DNA of 64,000 nucleotides from Mesostigma viride. Its lineage: Eukaryota > Streptophyta > Mesostigmatophyceae > Mesostigmatales > Mesostigmataceae. The stretch spans positions 3,343,108-3,407,107 of the forward strand of contig RPFO01000026.1 of NCBI GenBank assembly GCA_009746045.1, read 5' to 3'. The position numbers were made by a program, and so were the translations under genes. Positions 47,324 to 58,600 of this stretch are shown here, piece by piece; position 1 is the first letter of the stretch, and every line of letters starts with the position of its first letter. Under the pieces are notes generated by a model. The model did not search any database, was not told the DNA's origin, and saw nothing but the letters and a program-made list of their open reading frames with translations.

Positions 47324-48833
47324 CTTGGTGATTAGACACTCTGTGCAGCCAGGCTGACAGGGGGTTGAGCTATGCTCAGGCTGGAAACACACTACACCAT
47401 ATCTTTGGTCACTCTAAGCAGGCAGAGATGTTTGCTTGGAAGATTGGCAAGGAGCCTTTGCTAGAGGCCTGCAGTGCAGCTGCTCAGAATTGTGTCTCAG
47501 TGTCAGGAGAATGCTGTTCGCCTCCCACAGTCCCATGCCAGAGAACCTGCTAGAGAGCGGGGGGATATCCAGGTGGACATCCAACACATCAGGGGCATGT
47601 ATCTGTTGGTGGGGGTGGATAGGTTTAGCAGATATAGGTTGCTGACCATTCTTCCTGGAATGCAGGAGCATCAGCTGTTGATGGGTCTCCAGTCTTTGTT
47701 GCCAGGCTTTGGGGTGTACACCAAGGTGCAAGCTGACTTGCAGTTTGACTGCTTGATCAAGCTGGCTGACCAGCTTCCTTGTAAGTTGGTAGTGGTCCCT
47801 AGGGAATGCCATGGGCAGCAGGGAGCTGTAGAGAGATCTATACGTGAAGTAAAAACAGTGGTGCTAGCCGCTAAGAGTGTGCCTGTTGTGGCATCAGCTC
47901 TAGAGAAAGCAGCTTGGTGTAAGGGGATTGAGGAGCAGCTTAACCACAGGGTAACCTATTACTATGATGGTGTGGCAGTCTCTCCCCTGGCATTGCAGTA
48001 TGGTATGCTATCACAGGACGTGGTGGCAGCCTGCCTGAAGAAGGCAGACAGGGTGTTTTCCAGATTGAGGCGTAAGGACAAGGGTTGGAAAATGCTGAGG
48101 CCCCAGGTGGGACTGAGGGTCAGGATGTGGAAGGAACCGTCATTACCAGGCAAGCGTGGCAAGTGGCAAGATGGGCAGGTAACCCATGTTGAGGAAGCTA
48201 ACCATTCTTGTCTGGTGGCTTTGGAGAGTAATCCCAAGCACGTGTACAGGCTATCCTGGGCTCACGTCAAGGAGAGAAGGCCAACTGCAATCTGGCCTGA
48301 AGACGGCCCTGATCCTCCCTTGGAGGGAGATGAGCAGGATGAGAGCCAGGCAGCAGATGCTAACCCACCATGCTTGGATTATGGTCTGTCCTGGATGGAT
48401 GAGGGTGAGCAGGAGTCTGCTGAGACGTCTGTCACAAGGCCAGAGGTGGCCAGGGCTGCACCACAGTCCAGGGGGCTGCTTATGGCGGACATCATTCGAG
48501 CTCTGCAGAACAGCAAGCGTGATCCCAAGGTATCTAAGCTCACGGGATGGGGGTCATGTGGGGCACCAGCACTAGAAGTGGATACCAACTCACAGGTGTC
48601 CATTCTAAGGGTAGAGGATGCTGCAGGCTTGCAGTGGTCATCCCCTAGCTGCCTAGCTGTGTCTGATTTCTCTGGGAATGTGTCCATGAAGATCTTGGGA
48701 GAAGTGAGTGTGCCTATCCTGGGGGTGCCCACCACGTTTAGTGTGGTTGAAGGGTATCAGGGGCCTGCCATTCTAGGACAGAACTTCTTGTGCTTACCAG
48801 GGGTGAGGATATCCTCTGAGGAACTAGCATTAG

Positions 48834-50532
48834 CCCCTAAATGGTCTTGCTGCCGATTTTCCGCCAAAAAGTGACTTACAGCCGATTTGTCGGCACCTAC
48901 TCGGGGGACCAGTTTGCGAGAATACTATTGGGAATTAGGAAACGTTTAGCTGAGAAGAATGAAAGTTTATAAGTTTCTCCAGAACATGATACTAGGGTTT
49001 GCTATATTTTGACCAAGTTTAACAGGTGTTCCAGACCGTCAAAGTACAAGGGGTCAGGGTACTTTTTCACGTACAACGTGCATTCCGGAAAACGACGACC
49101 TGGCCATGGCGGCTTGCGCCCACGCATGGCATTTACGTTTGCGTTCGAATTTTCTGGCCAAACTTAGGATATTGATTTTATACGTCCTAAAGATCATACA
49201 GGCCAATTTTTGGTTCGCGGGAATGCCATTTGATAGGTGTCGGCAGCGTTCTTGCTGGAAAAAACTGCGATCAGGCCGGACGATAGAAACGTTGACAGCA
49301 ATACCTTTCCGGCGTATTTTAAAGGATATATCGGTTTCTTTGTACTTTTTATGATACATATTAGTCGTAAACGTGCAAGGGTGGCCAGAAATCGCCGAAT
49401 CCAGCGACCATGCTGCACAACTTTGGTGTGCCGAAATGCGCCATTTTGCGGCCACCGCCTGGGCCAAGGTAACGCCATCCATGCCTGGTAAAGCTTAAGC
49501 ATCGTTTTCCTATCGATGTTTTACGTTTATATATACGTTCTAGCTTGTGTAGCACATTCTTTTTGCATTATTCATGCTCTTTCTTGACCCTGGCCTGGCC
49601 CCTTTCTAAAACACCCTTCTTAGATGCTTCCCTCAGTCAGTTGACCTGCCACAGGGTGATGGTGATAAGTTTTAGAGGCTGTATGGGTTTGAATACCTCC
49701 ATATATGTTTGTTATACATTTCCCACACACATATTGCATGAGTGTGAGGCAGTTGGCTGGTCTCTGTGGCATCATCAAGCATGTAACCGGTGAGTAGAAG
49801 CTTCCCATTGTCAGCATGTGCCACCAGGTGTGCTGGCCATCACCTGGAAAGCTATAGCAGCTTAGGCCTAGTTTATCCTTGCTAGGGCAGGCTGAAATAG
49901 GCTTAAAATCACTAGTTTGTTGGTGGCTGCCTCCTAGAATGCATGCCTTGCGTAGGGTATCCGTACCACGTTACCTACGTGCATGGACAAGGTGGCACCT
50001 GCACATAGGTGCCATGTAAGGGCAGTGTGATGATGCAGTTATGTTTCCCCATCATTGTGGAAGGGAAATGTATTGTTTGGCATGGTTGGGGGCCATATTA
50101 GTAGGTATTAGTAGGTAGTATGCCCACTCCTACCCCCTTGGTTGCTTTTTACCAACGGTACCCCTATGGGCTGTACTGGGTGTAACTGCTGGTATACCCA
50201 CCCAAATGATGACCCCAATGGCTCAAACTGTTCAGCAACTAATTGTTTATCATCCCTGAAGTGGTAGGTGCCTAGCTCTTACAACATAATTCAAAATGCA
50301 CATTCTACCAAAAATGAAAACGCTCGTCTTGACCCCCCTGACTTTGACGGCAGTTATACATGGCCTACGATGAATATATGTGAGGTTGTGATATATCATG
50401 GCTTAGGGCAACTCATGGACATGCTTGCCCCCCAAGGACAGCCATTGGATATTGCTAGGTTGTACAGGGGCTGGTTTACAAAATAGGTGAGTTACTGCCG
50501 ATTTATCGGCAGCATTTCCGCCCATTTAGGGG
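48834..50532 (+). mobile_element. TIR element E, copy 2 (in PR-like domain of A2)
   Basis: 1,699 bp, termini CCCCTAAATGG / CCATTTAGGGG, flanked by TTAG on both sides (48830-48833, 50533-50536). Removing it with one TTAG restores the pol frame: ALEGQGRLPLQRYRYSQGL, matching ALEGRGSLPLERYHYSQGL in element A. The minus-strand 142-codon frame is at 49054-49482. Confidence 0.92.
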
Positions 50533-51382
50533 TTAGAGGGGCAGGGCCGCCTTCCCTTGCAGAGATATCGCTACTCCCAGGGTCTTAGTGTGGCTGTAAG
50601 GGCTGTGAGGGGTCTAGAGGCAGAGGGTCCTGATACAAAGGAGCCCATTGCTGGGGACCTGCTGATCCTCCCTACTACGTTTGACCCACGTGAGTTGGGT
50701 GTGCAGAGGTACCAGATCCCAGGAACGAGTCCTGTACCTTGGCGCAAGCTAGTGGAGATGATGCAAAGCCCCAAGATGGCTAAGGCATGGACTCTTGGCT
50801 TTGTTGCTTCTGGGCATGAGTGGATAGTTGCCAACTGTGCAGAGCCTGTGGATGTCCTCCCTGAGGATCACCAGCTGCTCAGATTGATGTTTGTCCTCAA
50901 GCTCAAGGAAGTAGATGGCGTGCAGGTGCCACATGTCAGACCAGTTGTGACTGAGTACCATGGCACTGGACAGTTAGCAGATGAGGAGCTTTACACACCA
51001 GGGATGCTGCATGATACATGGAGGATTTTGTTGTGCATTTACTTGTCTTTTCTACAGAAGGGGATACCCTATAGCTCTGTGTTGGTAGATTTCAAGAGGG
51101 CTTTTCTTAAGGGTGATCAGCAGGAAGCACAGGATACTTGGCGCACAATACCCCCTTTCTTTGTTAAGGTGCCTGCAGTGTGGAGGGCAGAGCTGAAGAC
51201 GAGGTATTTGCGGATTCTCAAAGGCGTAGTAGAAGGCCTTAGATCGAGTCCCATCATCTGGAGGAAGAGCTTGGAGAAGTACCTCAGATCTGTCTGTGGT
51301 CTCTCAGTCTCTCCAGTTGATCCTTGTCTGTTTCAGGGTAGCTATGAGGGGCTGCCAGCATTTGCCTCCCTGCATGGTGATG

Positions 51383-51999
51383 AGTTAACGTAAAGGATTT
51401 ACGTTAGATGGATAGAGATTGTTACGCTCTTTCCAACGGCACCTTGAACGCCTCATTTGGTTAAGGAACGTAAAAGTTATGACGTTTCCTAGGCTGTGCC
51501 GACAGTACCCGGCGCGCCACTGTGGGCGCGTACGGACACAGGATGTACAAGTGTCACTTTGATAGTCCGCAGGACGTTGACAGGACTTGTACAGGACTTG
51601 ATGGTCAATTGATAGGTAGGCGTGCTGTAGCGCGCCAGGACCTATGAGACAATTGATGCTGACTAGTGTACGGATAGGTCCACAGGACTAGCCGTATGGA
51701 CAATTGATAGATCTGCGCGCCAAAGGCGTGCCAGAGTCTGTGTAATCAATTGATTGACAGTTCAGCTGTGACAGTGCAGCTGAATACTTGGACGCGTCCC
51801 TAGCAAGCTATATGAGTGACTTGGTCACACCGGGACGCTAGTTCTTGCGTGCACGTTCTCTTGGCACTGCGACCCTGTCGTCTGTGCTGCGTGCAGTCTT
51901 GGAAGTGACGTGACTTACGTCTGTGTTTCCTTGTTATTAATAAAGGCAACTTCCTGCAAGAACCATGGCGGAATTCGTGGCATTCTCACCCTCACAACT
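51383..51999 (+). repeat. 5' LTR of element I
   Basis: Starts AGTTAACGTAAAGG and ends CCTCACAACT. AATAAA near 51949. The next internal bases are CGTATTACACGCTCTG, with no TGG primer site. Confidence 0.95.
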
Positions 52000-52023
52000 C
52001 GTATTACACGCTCTGTTAAAAAG

Positions 52024-52650
52024 ATGCCAAATTCTGAAGAATTCCGGATTCCCGATGACGAGGAAATAGCCGCTCCGCCGGCTGGTCCTTCGTCAAGACC
52101 GACTGCGCCGTCGTGGCAGCAATTGCTCGACGAAGTTACGATCTCGCTCGACGAGCTTCATCGTCAACAGCGCGCAGCTCATCCATTGCTCGGGGATAAC
52201 CCCGAGGACCCCGATTTGCCAGCACTGGTGCCGGCAATCCGCAACCTGTTGGACCAGATTCGAAACATTTTATCGACATTTACGGTCCAGGTGCGGGGAG
52301 GTTTGCGGTCGGTGACCGAAGTCACGACTGCCATTGAGGAGTTGGACAACGTCCTCTCTTCACTCACCGGTTACCAGAGAAACCTGCAAAACTGGGCATC
52401 GCTACGCACGGGGGGCGCGCCGGCGGTGTCAACAAATTTGTTTCAAGATCTTGCGCTGCTATCGCTGCTCACTCGCGGCGTACGCAGTCGTGAGCGCCAG
52501 GTTTTAATTAACCTGGTGGCATTTCTCGCATCTGTGCGAGAGTGGATTCCCGCGGGGTGGGAATTGTTGACGATCTTTACACATCCTCTGCGCCTCGTCG
52601 CGCGTCGGCGCGTCGCAACTTACGCGGCGGGGAGCACACCGGTTGACACG
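52024..52650 (+). pseudogene. Pre-gag ORF of element I, truncated by E copy 3
   Basis: ATG 52024, about 209 residues: PNSEEFRIPDDEEIAAPPAG, an acidic/Pro start, then helical blocks (WQQLLDEVTISLDELHRQQ, IRNLLDQIRNILSTFTVQV, EELDNVLSSLTGYQRNLQ, VLINLVAFLASVREWIPAG) ending in a basic stretch. Its frame runs into the E copy. A frame after E (54294-54380, ELDMEDREFVYTYCDFRG) may be its tail. It is helical and possibly oligomeric; no family recognised. Confidence 0.6.
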
Positions 52651-54293
52651 TCGGCCCCTTCTCGGGGGACCAAATGCCGCGAAAACTATTGAGAATTAGG
52701 AAACGTTTAGCTGAGAAGATCGAAAGTTTATAATTTTCCTCACAGCATGGTACTAGGGTTTGCATACTTCTGACAAAGTTATAGAGGTGTTCTGGCCGGT
52801 CAAAGTACAAGGGGTCAGGGTACTTTTTCACGTACAACGTGCATTCCGGAAAACGACGACCTGGCCATGGCGGCTTGCGCCCACGCATGGCATTTACGTT
52901 TTCGATCGAATTTTCTGACCAAACTCAGGAAATTGATTTTATACGTCCTAAAGATGATACAGGCCAATTTTTGGTTCGCGGGAATGCCATTTGATAGGTG
53001 TCGGCAGCGTTCTTGCTGGAAAAAACTGCGATCAGGCCGGACGATAGAAACGTTGACAGCAATACCTTTCCGGCGTATTTTAAAGGATATATTAGTTTCT
53101 TTGTACTTTTTATGATACATAGTAGTCGTAAACGTGCAAGGGTGGCCAGAAATCGCCGAATCCAGCGACCATGCTGCACAACTTTGGTGTGCCGAAATGC
53201 GCCATTTTGCGGCCACCGCCTGGGCCAAGGTAACGCCATCCATGCCTGGTAAAGCTTAATCATCGTTTTCCTATCGATGTTTGACGTTTATATATACGTT
53301 CTAGCTTGTGTAGCACATTCTTTTTGCATTATTCATGCTCTTTCTTGACCCTGGCCTGGCCCCTTTCTAAAACACCCTTCTTAGATGCTTCCCTGAATCA
53401 GTTGACCTGCCACAGGGTGATGGGGATAAGTTTTAGAGGCTGTATGGGTTTGAATACCTCCATATATGTTTGTTATACATTTCCCACACACATATTGCAT
53501 GAGTGTGAGGCAGTTGGCTGGTCTCTGTGGCATCATCAAGCATGTAACCGGTGAGTAGAAGCTTCCCATTGTCAGCATGTGCCACCAGGTGTGCTGGCCA
53601 TCACCTGGCAAGCTATAGCAGCTTAGGCCTAGTTTATCCTTGCTAGGGCAAGCTGAAATAGGCTTAAAATCACTAGTTTGTTGGTGGCTGCCTCCTAGAA
53701 TGCATGCCTTGCGTAGGGTATCCGTACCACGTTACCTACGTGCATGGACAAGGTGGCACCTGCACATAGGTGCCATGTAAGGGCAGTGTGATGATGCAGT
53801 TATGTTTCCCCATCATTGTGGAAGGGAAATGTATTGTGTGGCATGGTTGGGGGCCATATTAGTAGGTATTAGTAGGTAGTATGCCCACTCCTACCCCCTT
53901 GGTTGCTTTTTACCAACGGTACCCCTATGGGCTGTACTGGGTGTAACTGCTGGCATACCCACCCAAATGATGACCCCAATGGCTCAAACTGTTCAGCAAC
54001 TAATTGTTTATCATCCCTGAAGTGGTAGGTGCCTAGCTCTTACAACATAATTCAAAATGCACATTCTACCAAAAATGAAAACGCTCGTCTTGACCCCCCT
54101 GACTTTGACGGCAGTTATACATGGCCTACCCTGCATATATGTAAGGTTGTGATATACCAACCCGAAGGGCAACTCATGGACATGCTTGGCCCCCAAGGAC
54201 AGCCATTGGATATGGGTGGGTTGGATGGCATCTGGTTTGCAAAATTGTGAAGTTACAGCCGATGCATCGGCAGTATTTCTGCCCATTTAGGGG
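52651..54293 (+). mobile_element. TIR element E, copy 3 (left end lost)
   Basis: Matches copies 1 and 2 from the TCGGCCCCTTCTCGGGGG block onward. About 55 bp of the left end, including its TIR, are missing. The right TIR CCATTTAGGGG is intact and followed by TTAA. It interrupts the pre-gag ORF of element I. The 142-codon minus frame (52815-53243) is kept. Confidence 0.88.
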
Positions 54294-54553
54294 TTAATAC
54301 ATACCGGTGCAGGTCCGGAGCTGGATATGGAGGATCGTGAGTTCGTATACACGTACTGCGACTTCAGGGGCCTTGACTACTAGTCGGCCTAATTTTCTTT
54401 TGCAGTACTCGTCGACATTTTTTTTGTCGAATTTTCAGCGGCAATTCGCGGGGGCGGCAGCGACACCGGCGCAGGCGGCAGTGACGACACAAATTTTGTA
54501 CATAATTTTCTGCTGCTTTGCTAAGGTGTTCTTTGAATAGCTTGTAGTGCAGG

Positions 54554-55672
54554 ATGGCTGAGGGACGCCGTAGCAAGGGCCCAGCCAGTGGGAATAATAA
54601 TGGGGGTGCTGGTAGTGGAACCGCTCACGTAGATGACGTGGGGCTTACCGGAGAGATTACCAACCTTCCTCACAATATTAATAATGCACAAGCTGTTCAT
54701 GGCTTTGATCTTACCACACAGGGTCTTTTAATTGTCAATCAGCTGCAGCCTGTAACCTCAGACTCCAAGCCTAAGCAGGCTGAAGAGTTTGTGGAAGGAT
54801 TGGAAGGGTTCCCTAGCTTGTACGGTGGTACAAATTACTATCAAATCTGGATAGGAAGTAGCACTTTTGGCAAGTGTACTGACCAGATTAAGGACCTAAC
54901 CAGGGAGTGCAAAAAGGCCAATAAGGCCTGGGCACTGTACGTGGCTGAGCTGAAGGAGCTGCTGGAAGACCAACGCAAGAAGGTCGGCATCCATTGGCAG
55001 GACAAGTATCAAGGGTGGGAGGTCAAGGGGGACCTGATCCAGAACTTTCTCAACTATTGTAAGATGGTTGAGGAGGGCAGGGCTCACGGCTTTAATGTCG
55101 CTGATAACATAGCCCTAACCAACTGGCTCAAGGTTTCTGGGCTGGATAAGGCGACACGTGGCTCCTTAAAAGTCATGTGTGCCCCACACTCTACCCTGAA
55201 GGCCTACAAGGTCATCATTAAACAAGCACTCGAGGCAGAGGAGCTGTTTGAGGGTGGAGTGCCAGCAGTGAAGGCTACCCAGGCAGGCGGGCGTACCCAG
55301 GGTGGCTCCAAGACGTCTGAGGCTGACCGAAGCCAAGGAGGGCGTAGGGGCAACCATAACAAGCGCAAGGGAGATCATTCACCTGATTCTGACAGGAGGT
55401 CACACTCCAAGTCGGTGTTCAGGCGGGTGGGTGGTCAGCCCAAGCAGGGCAACGCGTCTGACAATGGGGGCAGTGGCCAGGGCAAGTCCAAGATACAATG
55501 CTACCTGTGCAAGGGGTGGGGGCACATCAAGAAGGAGTGTCCCAGCTTCAAGAAGTCCCAGGGCCAGGGCAGCAACAAGAATAACAACAACAACAACAAG
55601 AAGAACAACAACAAGTCCCAGGCAGGCCAGCCTTCAAAGGGCAGTCAGCAAGAAGACAACAAGGAGCAGTGA
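54554..55672 (+). CDS. gag: Gag of element I
   Basis: 372 residues from ATG 54554. The N-terminal part has VHGFDLTTQGLLIVNQLQ and QAEEFVEGLEGFPSL. The helical core includes NKAWALYVAELKELLEDQRK, QNFLNYCKMVEEGRAHGFNV and LKAYKVIIKQALEAEELFEG; the HGFN(V/L) block is shared with A2 Gag. A basic Arg/Gly/Ser-rich region then leads to the zinc knuckle CYLCKGWGHIKKEC near 55500 and an Asn/Lys repeat tail. It ends at UGA 55670-55672, followed by CUG and an open frame in the same phase. Confidence 0.9.
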   Translation: MAEGRRSKGPASGNNNGGAGSGTAHVDDVGLTGEITNLPHNINNAQAVHGFDLTTQGLLIVNQLQPVTSDSKPKQAEEFVEGLEGFPSLYGGTNYYQIWIGSSTFGKCTDQIKDLTRECKKANKAWALYVAELKELLEDQRKKVGIHWQDKYQGWEVKGDLIQNFLNYCKMVEEGRAHGFNVADNIALTNWLKVSGLDKATRGSLKVMCAPHSTLKAYKVIIKQALEAEELFEGGVPAVKATQAGGRTQGGSKTSEADRSQGGRRGNHNKRKGDHSPDSDRRSHSKSVFRRVGGQPKQGNASDNGGSGQGKSKIQCYLCKGWGHIKKECPSFKKSQGQGSNKNNNNNNKKNNNKSQAGQPSKGSQQEDNKEQ

Positions 55673-55675
55673 CTG
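55670..55675 (+). promoter_or_regulatory. Candidate readthrough stop UGA CUG between gag and pol
   Basis: The 47 codons from 55673 to the next ATG at 55814 are open and in phase with both gag and pol. A2 has UGA CUU here. The conserved UGA CU context suggests a Gag-Pol fusion made by readthrough. Confidence 0.65.
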
Positions 55676-58600
55676 TCTGAGGCAACCCCTACACACCTTA
55701 ATTCACCCAAGGGGGAGGCCAGGTGCTCCAATGCAGATTTTATATCTGGGCAACAAGAGGGTGATCTCCAGGTTCAGTGTGGCCCCAGGTCACCTGGAGA
55801 GGTACAGGTTCCTATGAAGACGTCCTTGACAGCTGGTGCAGCTGTAAGAATGTCTGACCCCATGCATCCTCGTGCTGGGCACGAGGGTGGACCTCTCATT
55901 TTGAGAGAAACCAATGTACAACCACAGAGGGGTGTGAAGGCCTCTGGTGGTATGCATGTGGTCCCTGCTGGCGGTCCAGGTGTTGGGCATGAGCAGGGTG
56001 ACTCAGGCTCTGAGTCAGAACAGGATGGAAGTCAGCATGGTGATGCTGGACAACCTGACAGCACAGTCCTGACTGTGCCAGGGACTGCTTCCTCTGTGTA
56101 CCAGGAGTTGGGTGCCCGAATCCACAACATGTTTGGGCATGCCACTTCTCTGTCAAACAACTTTGCCTTCCGTATGGGCAGGGCACCCCTTCTTAAGGCG
56201 TGTCAGCAAGCTGCCTCACGGTGTAAGTGCCAGTTGTCCTCCAACAAGCCCAGGAAATCACATGCCAAAGCTCTACCTCAGAGCATTGGTGATCTGCAGT
56301 GTGATATCCAACACATCAGGGGCATGCAACTGTTGGTGTGCGTGGACAGGTACACGAAATACAAGGTGCTGGAGCATTTACCTTCTATGAAGAACAGGTA
56401 CTTGCTGGCTGCCCTGCAGAATGTAAGAGCCAAGTTTCCTACCACAAGGATCCAGGTGGACATGCAGTTTCAGCATCTCAAGGGTGATCCTACCCTTCCT
56501 GAGTTGCTGGTTACACCTAGGGAGGCTCATGGGCAGCAGGGTGCTATCGAGAGGGCAATCCAGGAGGTCAAGAAATTGATCATCTCTGAAGACTGGGTAC
56601 CCTTGTCTGCACCTGCACTTGTCAGGAGTGCATGGCTGAGGAACGTGGAGCAGCAGCTGAACAGCAGGGTTAACTTCTACTATGATGGAGTTGCTGTCAG
56701 CCCAATGGGTCTATATCATGGCCTGTGCCCACCACATGTGCTGGAGGGCTGGAAACATGCTGCACATGTCACCTTTGCCAAGCTGAGGGAGAAGGACCGG
56801 GGTTGGAAGATGCTGGAGCCACAAGTGGGTCAGAAGGTCCTAGCTTGGAAGGAACCTAGCCTTTATGGCAAACGTGGTAGCTGGAGTCCTGGGGTGGTTA
56901 CCCAGGTTGATGAAGCTAGCCACGCATGCTTGGTCAGCATGGAGGACGAACCAAAGCATGTACACCGGCTGAGTTGGTCATATGTCAAGCCTAACCTGAT
57001 GAATGAGGGCAGTCAGGCACAAGGCTCACAGGATCTGCAGGATTTTCAGGTCCCAGGTGACATCACTGACGCAACGACCACATCTGTTGCAGGGGAATCT
57101 GTCAGCCCTGGCCAGGTTGCAGAGGTACTTGTTGAACAGGCTGCAAGGTCAACAGCTGGGGAGTCAACTGTCAAGCCCAAGGCACTAACCAAGCCCAGGG
57201 GGACAAGTTTGGCTGGATTGATTGGGGCTCTACAAAGGGCCAAGAAGCAGCCCAAGGTAGCCAAGCTCAGGTGGCATGGCAATCTGGGGCTGGACACTGC
57301 CTTAGAGGTAGACACTAATTCTCAGGTTTCCATCATTGGGACCAGGGCTGCAGCAGGGTACAGCATGTCTGAACCCAGCTATCAGTTTGTGTCTGACTTC
57401 AGTGGCGGGGTACACGTGAAGGTACTGGGTGAGGTATTCATTCCTATCCTTGGACAGGACACTGCTTTTTGTGTCTTGGAGGGCTATCAAGGACCTGCTC
57501 TTCTGGGGCAGAATTTCCTATGCCAGGATGGGTAGTGATCACGTCCTCTCTCCTGACTAAGGAAGGGGCTGGTCAGGTCCCACTGATTAATTTCAGGACC
57601 ACTCACCTATCACGTGCAGTAACCAGGTCGGTTAAGCGTGTGCAAGTGTGCCAGGGGCAGGAGCCCTTGGTTGATGACCTCATACTGCCAGCTGCTAGTC
57701 ATCCAAGCAGTTTGGGCATTGGTCCTCACTCACTTGCTGGACACAGCCCTATCAACTACCAAGGCCTGGTGAAGCTCATGTCCTCTCCCATTATGTGTCC
57801 CCAGGTCACACTGGGTCTGATTAAATCTGGGGAGGACTGGATCTCCAAGAAATGCGTGGAACCTGTCAATGACCTGCCTCCTGCACGACGTCTACTCAAG
57901 CTCAAGTTTGTCATCAAGATGAAGGAGGTGGACGGGGTCAAGGTACCACATGTCAGGCCAGTGCTGAATGAGTTCAAGGGTACTGGTGAGTGCACTGCTG
58001 AGGAGTTGTATACCCCTGGCATGCTGCATGATACTTGGAGGCTGCTGCTGTGTGTATTTCTAGGCCTTCTCAACAAGGGCTTGGACTATGGCTCAGTGGT
58101 GGTAGACTTCAAGAGGGCATTTCTGGAGGGGATGCAGATGTGGCACAGGAAAAGTGGGAGGGCAAGACGCCTTTCTATGTTAGGGTGCCTGCTGTATGGA
58201 AAAGGGACATCCACACGGAGTTCCTTAAAATCCTCAAGGGCCTGGAGGGCCTGAGGTCAAGTCCAATAATCTGGAGGGAGACTCTCAACCGTTTCCTGAA
58301 GGAGCATTGCAACTTGAAGGTCTCTCCTGTAGACCCCTGTCTGTTTCTGGGGCAATGGGAAGGCCTGCCAGTGTATGCTTCGCTGCACGGGGATGACCTA
58401 CATCTGATAGCTCCCACGTCGTGGCTTAAGGAGCTGATCTCCATCATTAAGTCCAAGTTTCCTCTGGGTAGGGAGCAATGGCAGGTGGAGAATGAGCCTC
58501 TGCTGTTTGTGGGCATGGAGGCCACACTGGTGAAGAAGGGGGGGAGTGGCGTATGCTGCTGGTGGGGGGCAATGATTATCAAGAGACCCTCATTAGCAAG

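Larger units (their letters stand above)
45207..51382 (+). pseudogene. pol of A2, first part: INT, PR-like, RT to HGD
   Basis: It starts in phase with gag (45207-45580), is split by F (45581-47323), then resumes: HHIFGH (47395) and CVS-CQ form the HHCC finger, with a one-base insertion near 47495. The INT core has QVDIQHIRG (about 47570), VQADLQFDC (about 47730) and GAVERSIREV (about 47828). The retropepsin-like VDTNSQVSIL near 48578 and AILGQNFLC near 48770 precede E copy 2 (48834-50532). After it, ALEGQGRLPLQRY and RT follow (VDFKRAFLKGD near 51085, DPCLFQG near 51325, LHGD at 51375), where element I interrupts the HGDD box. Confidence 0.87.
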
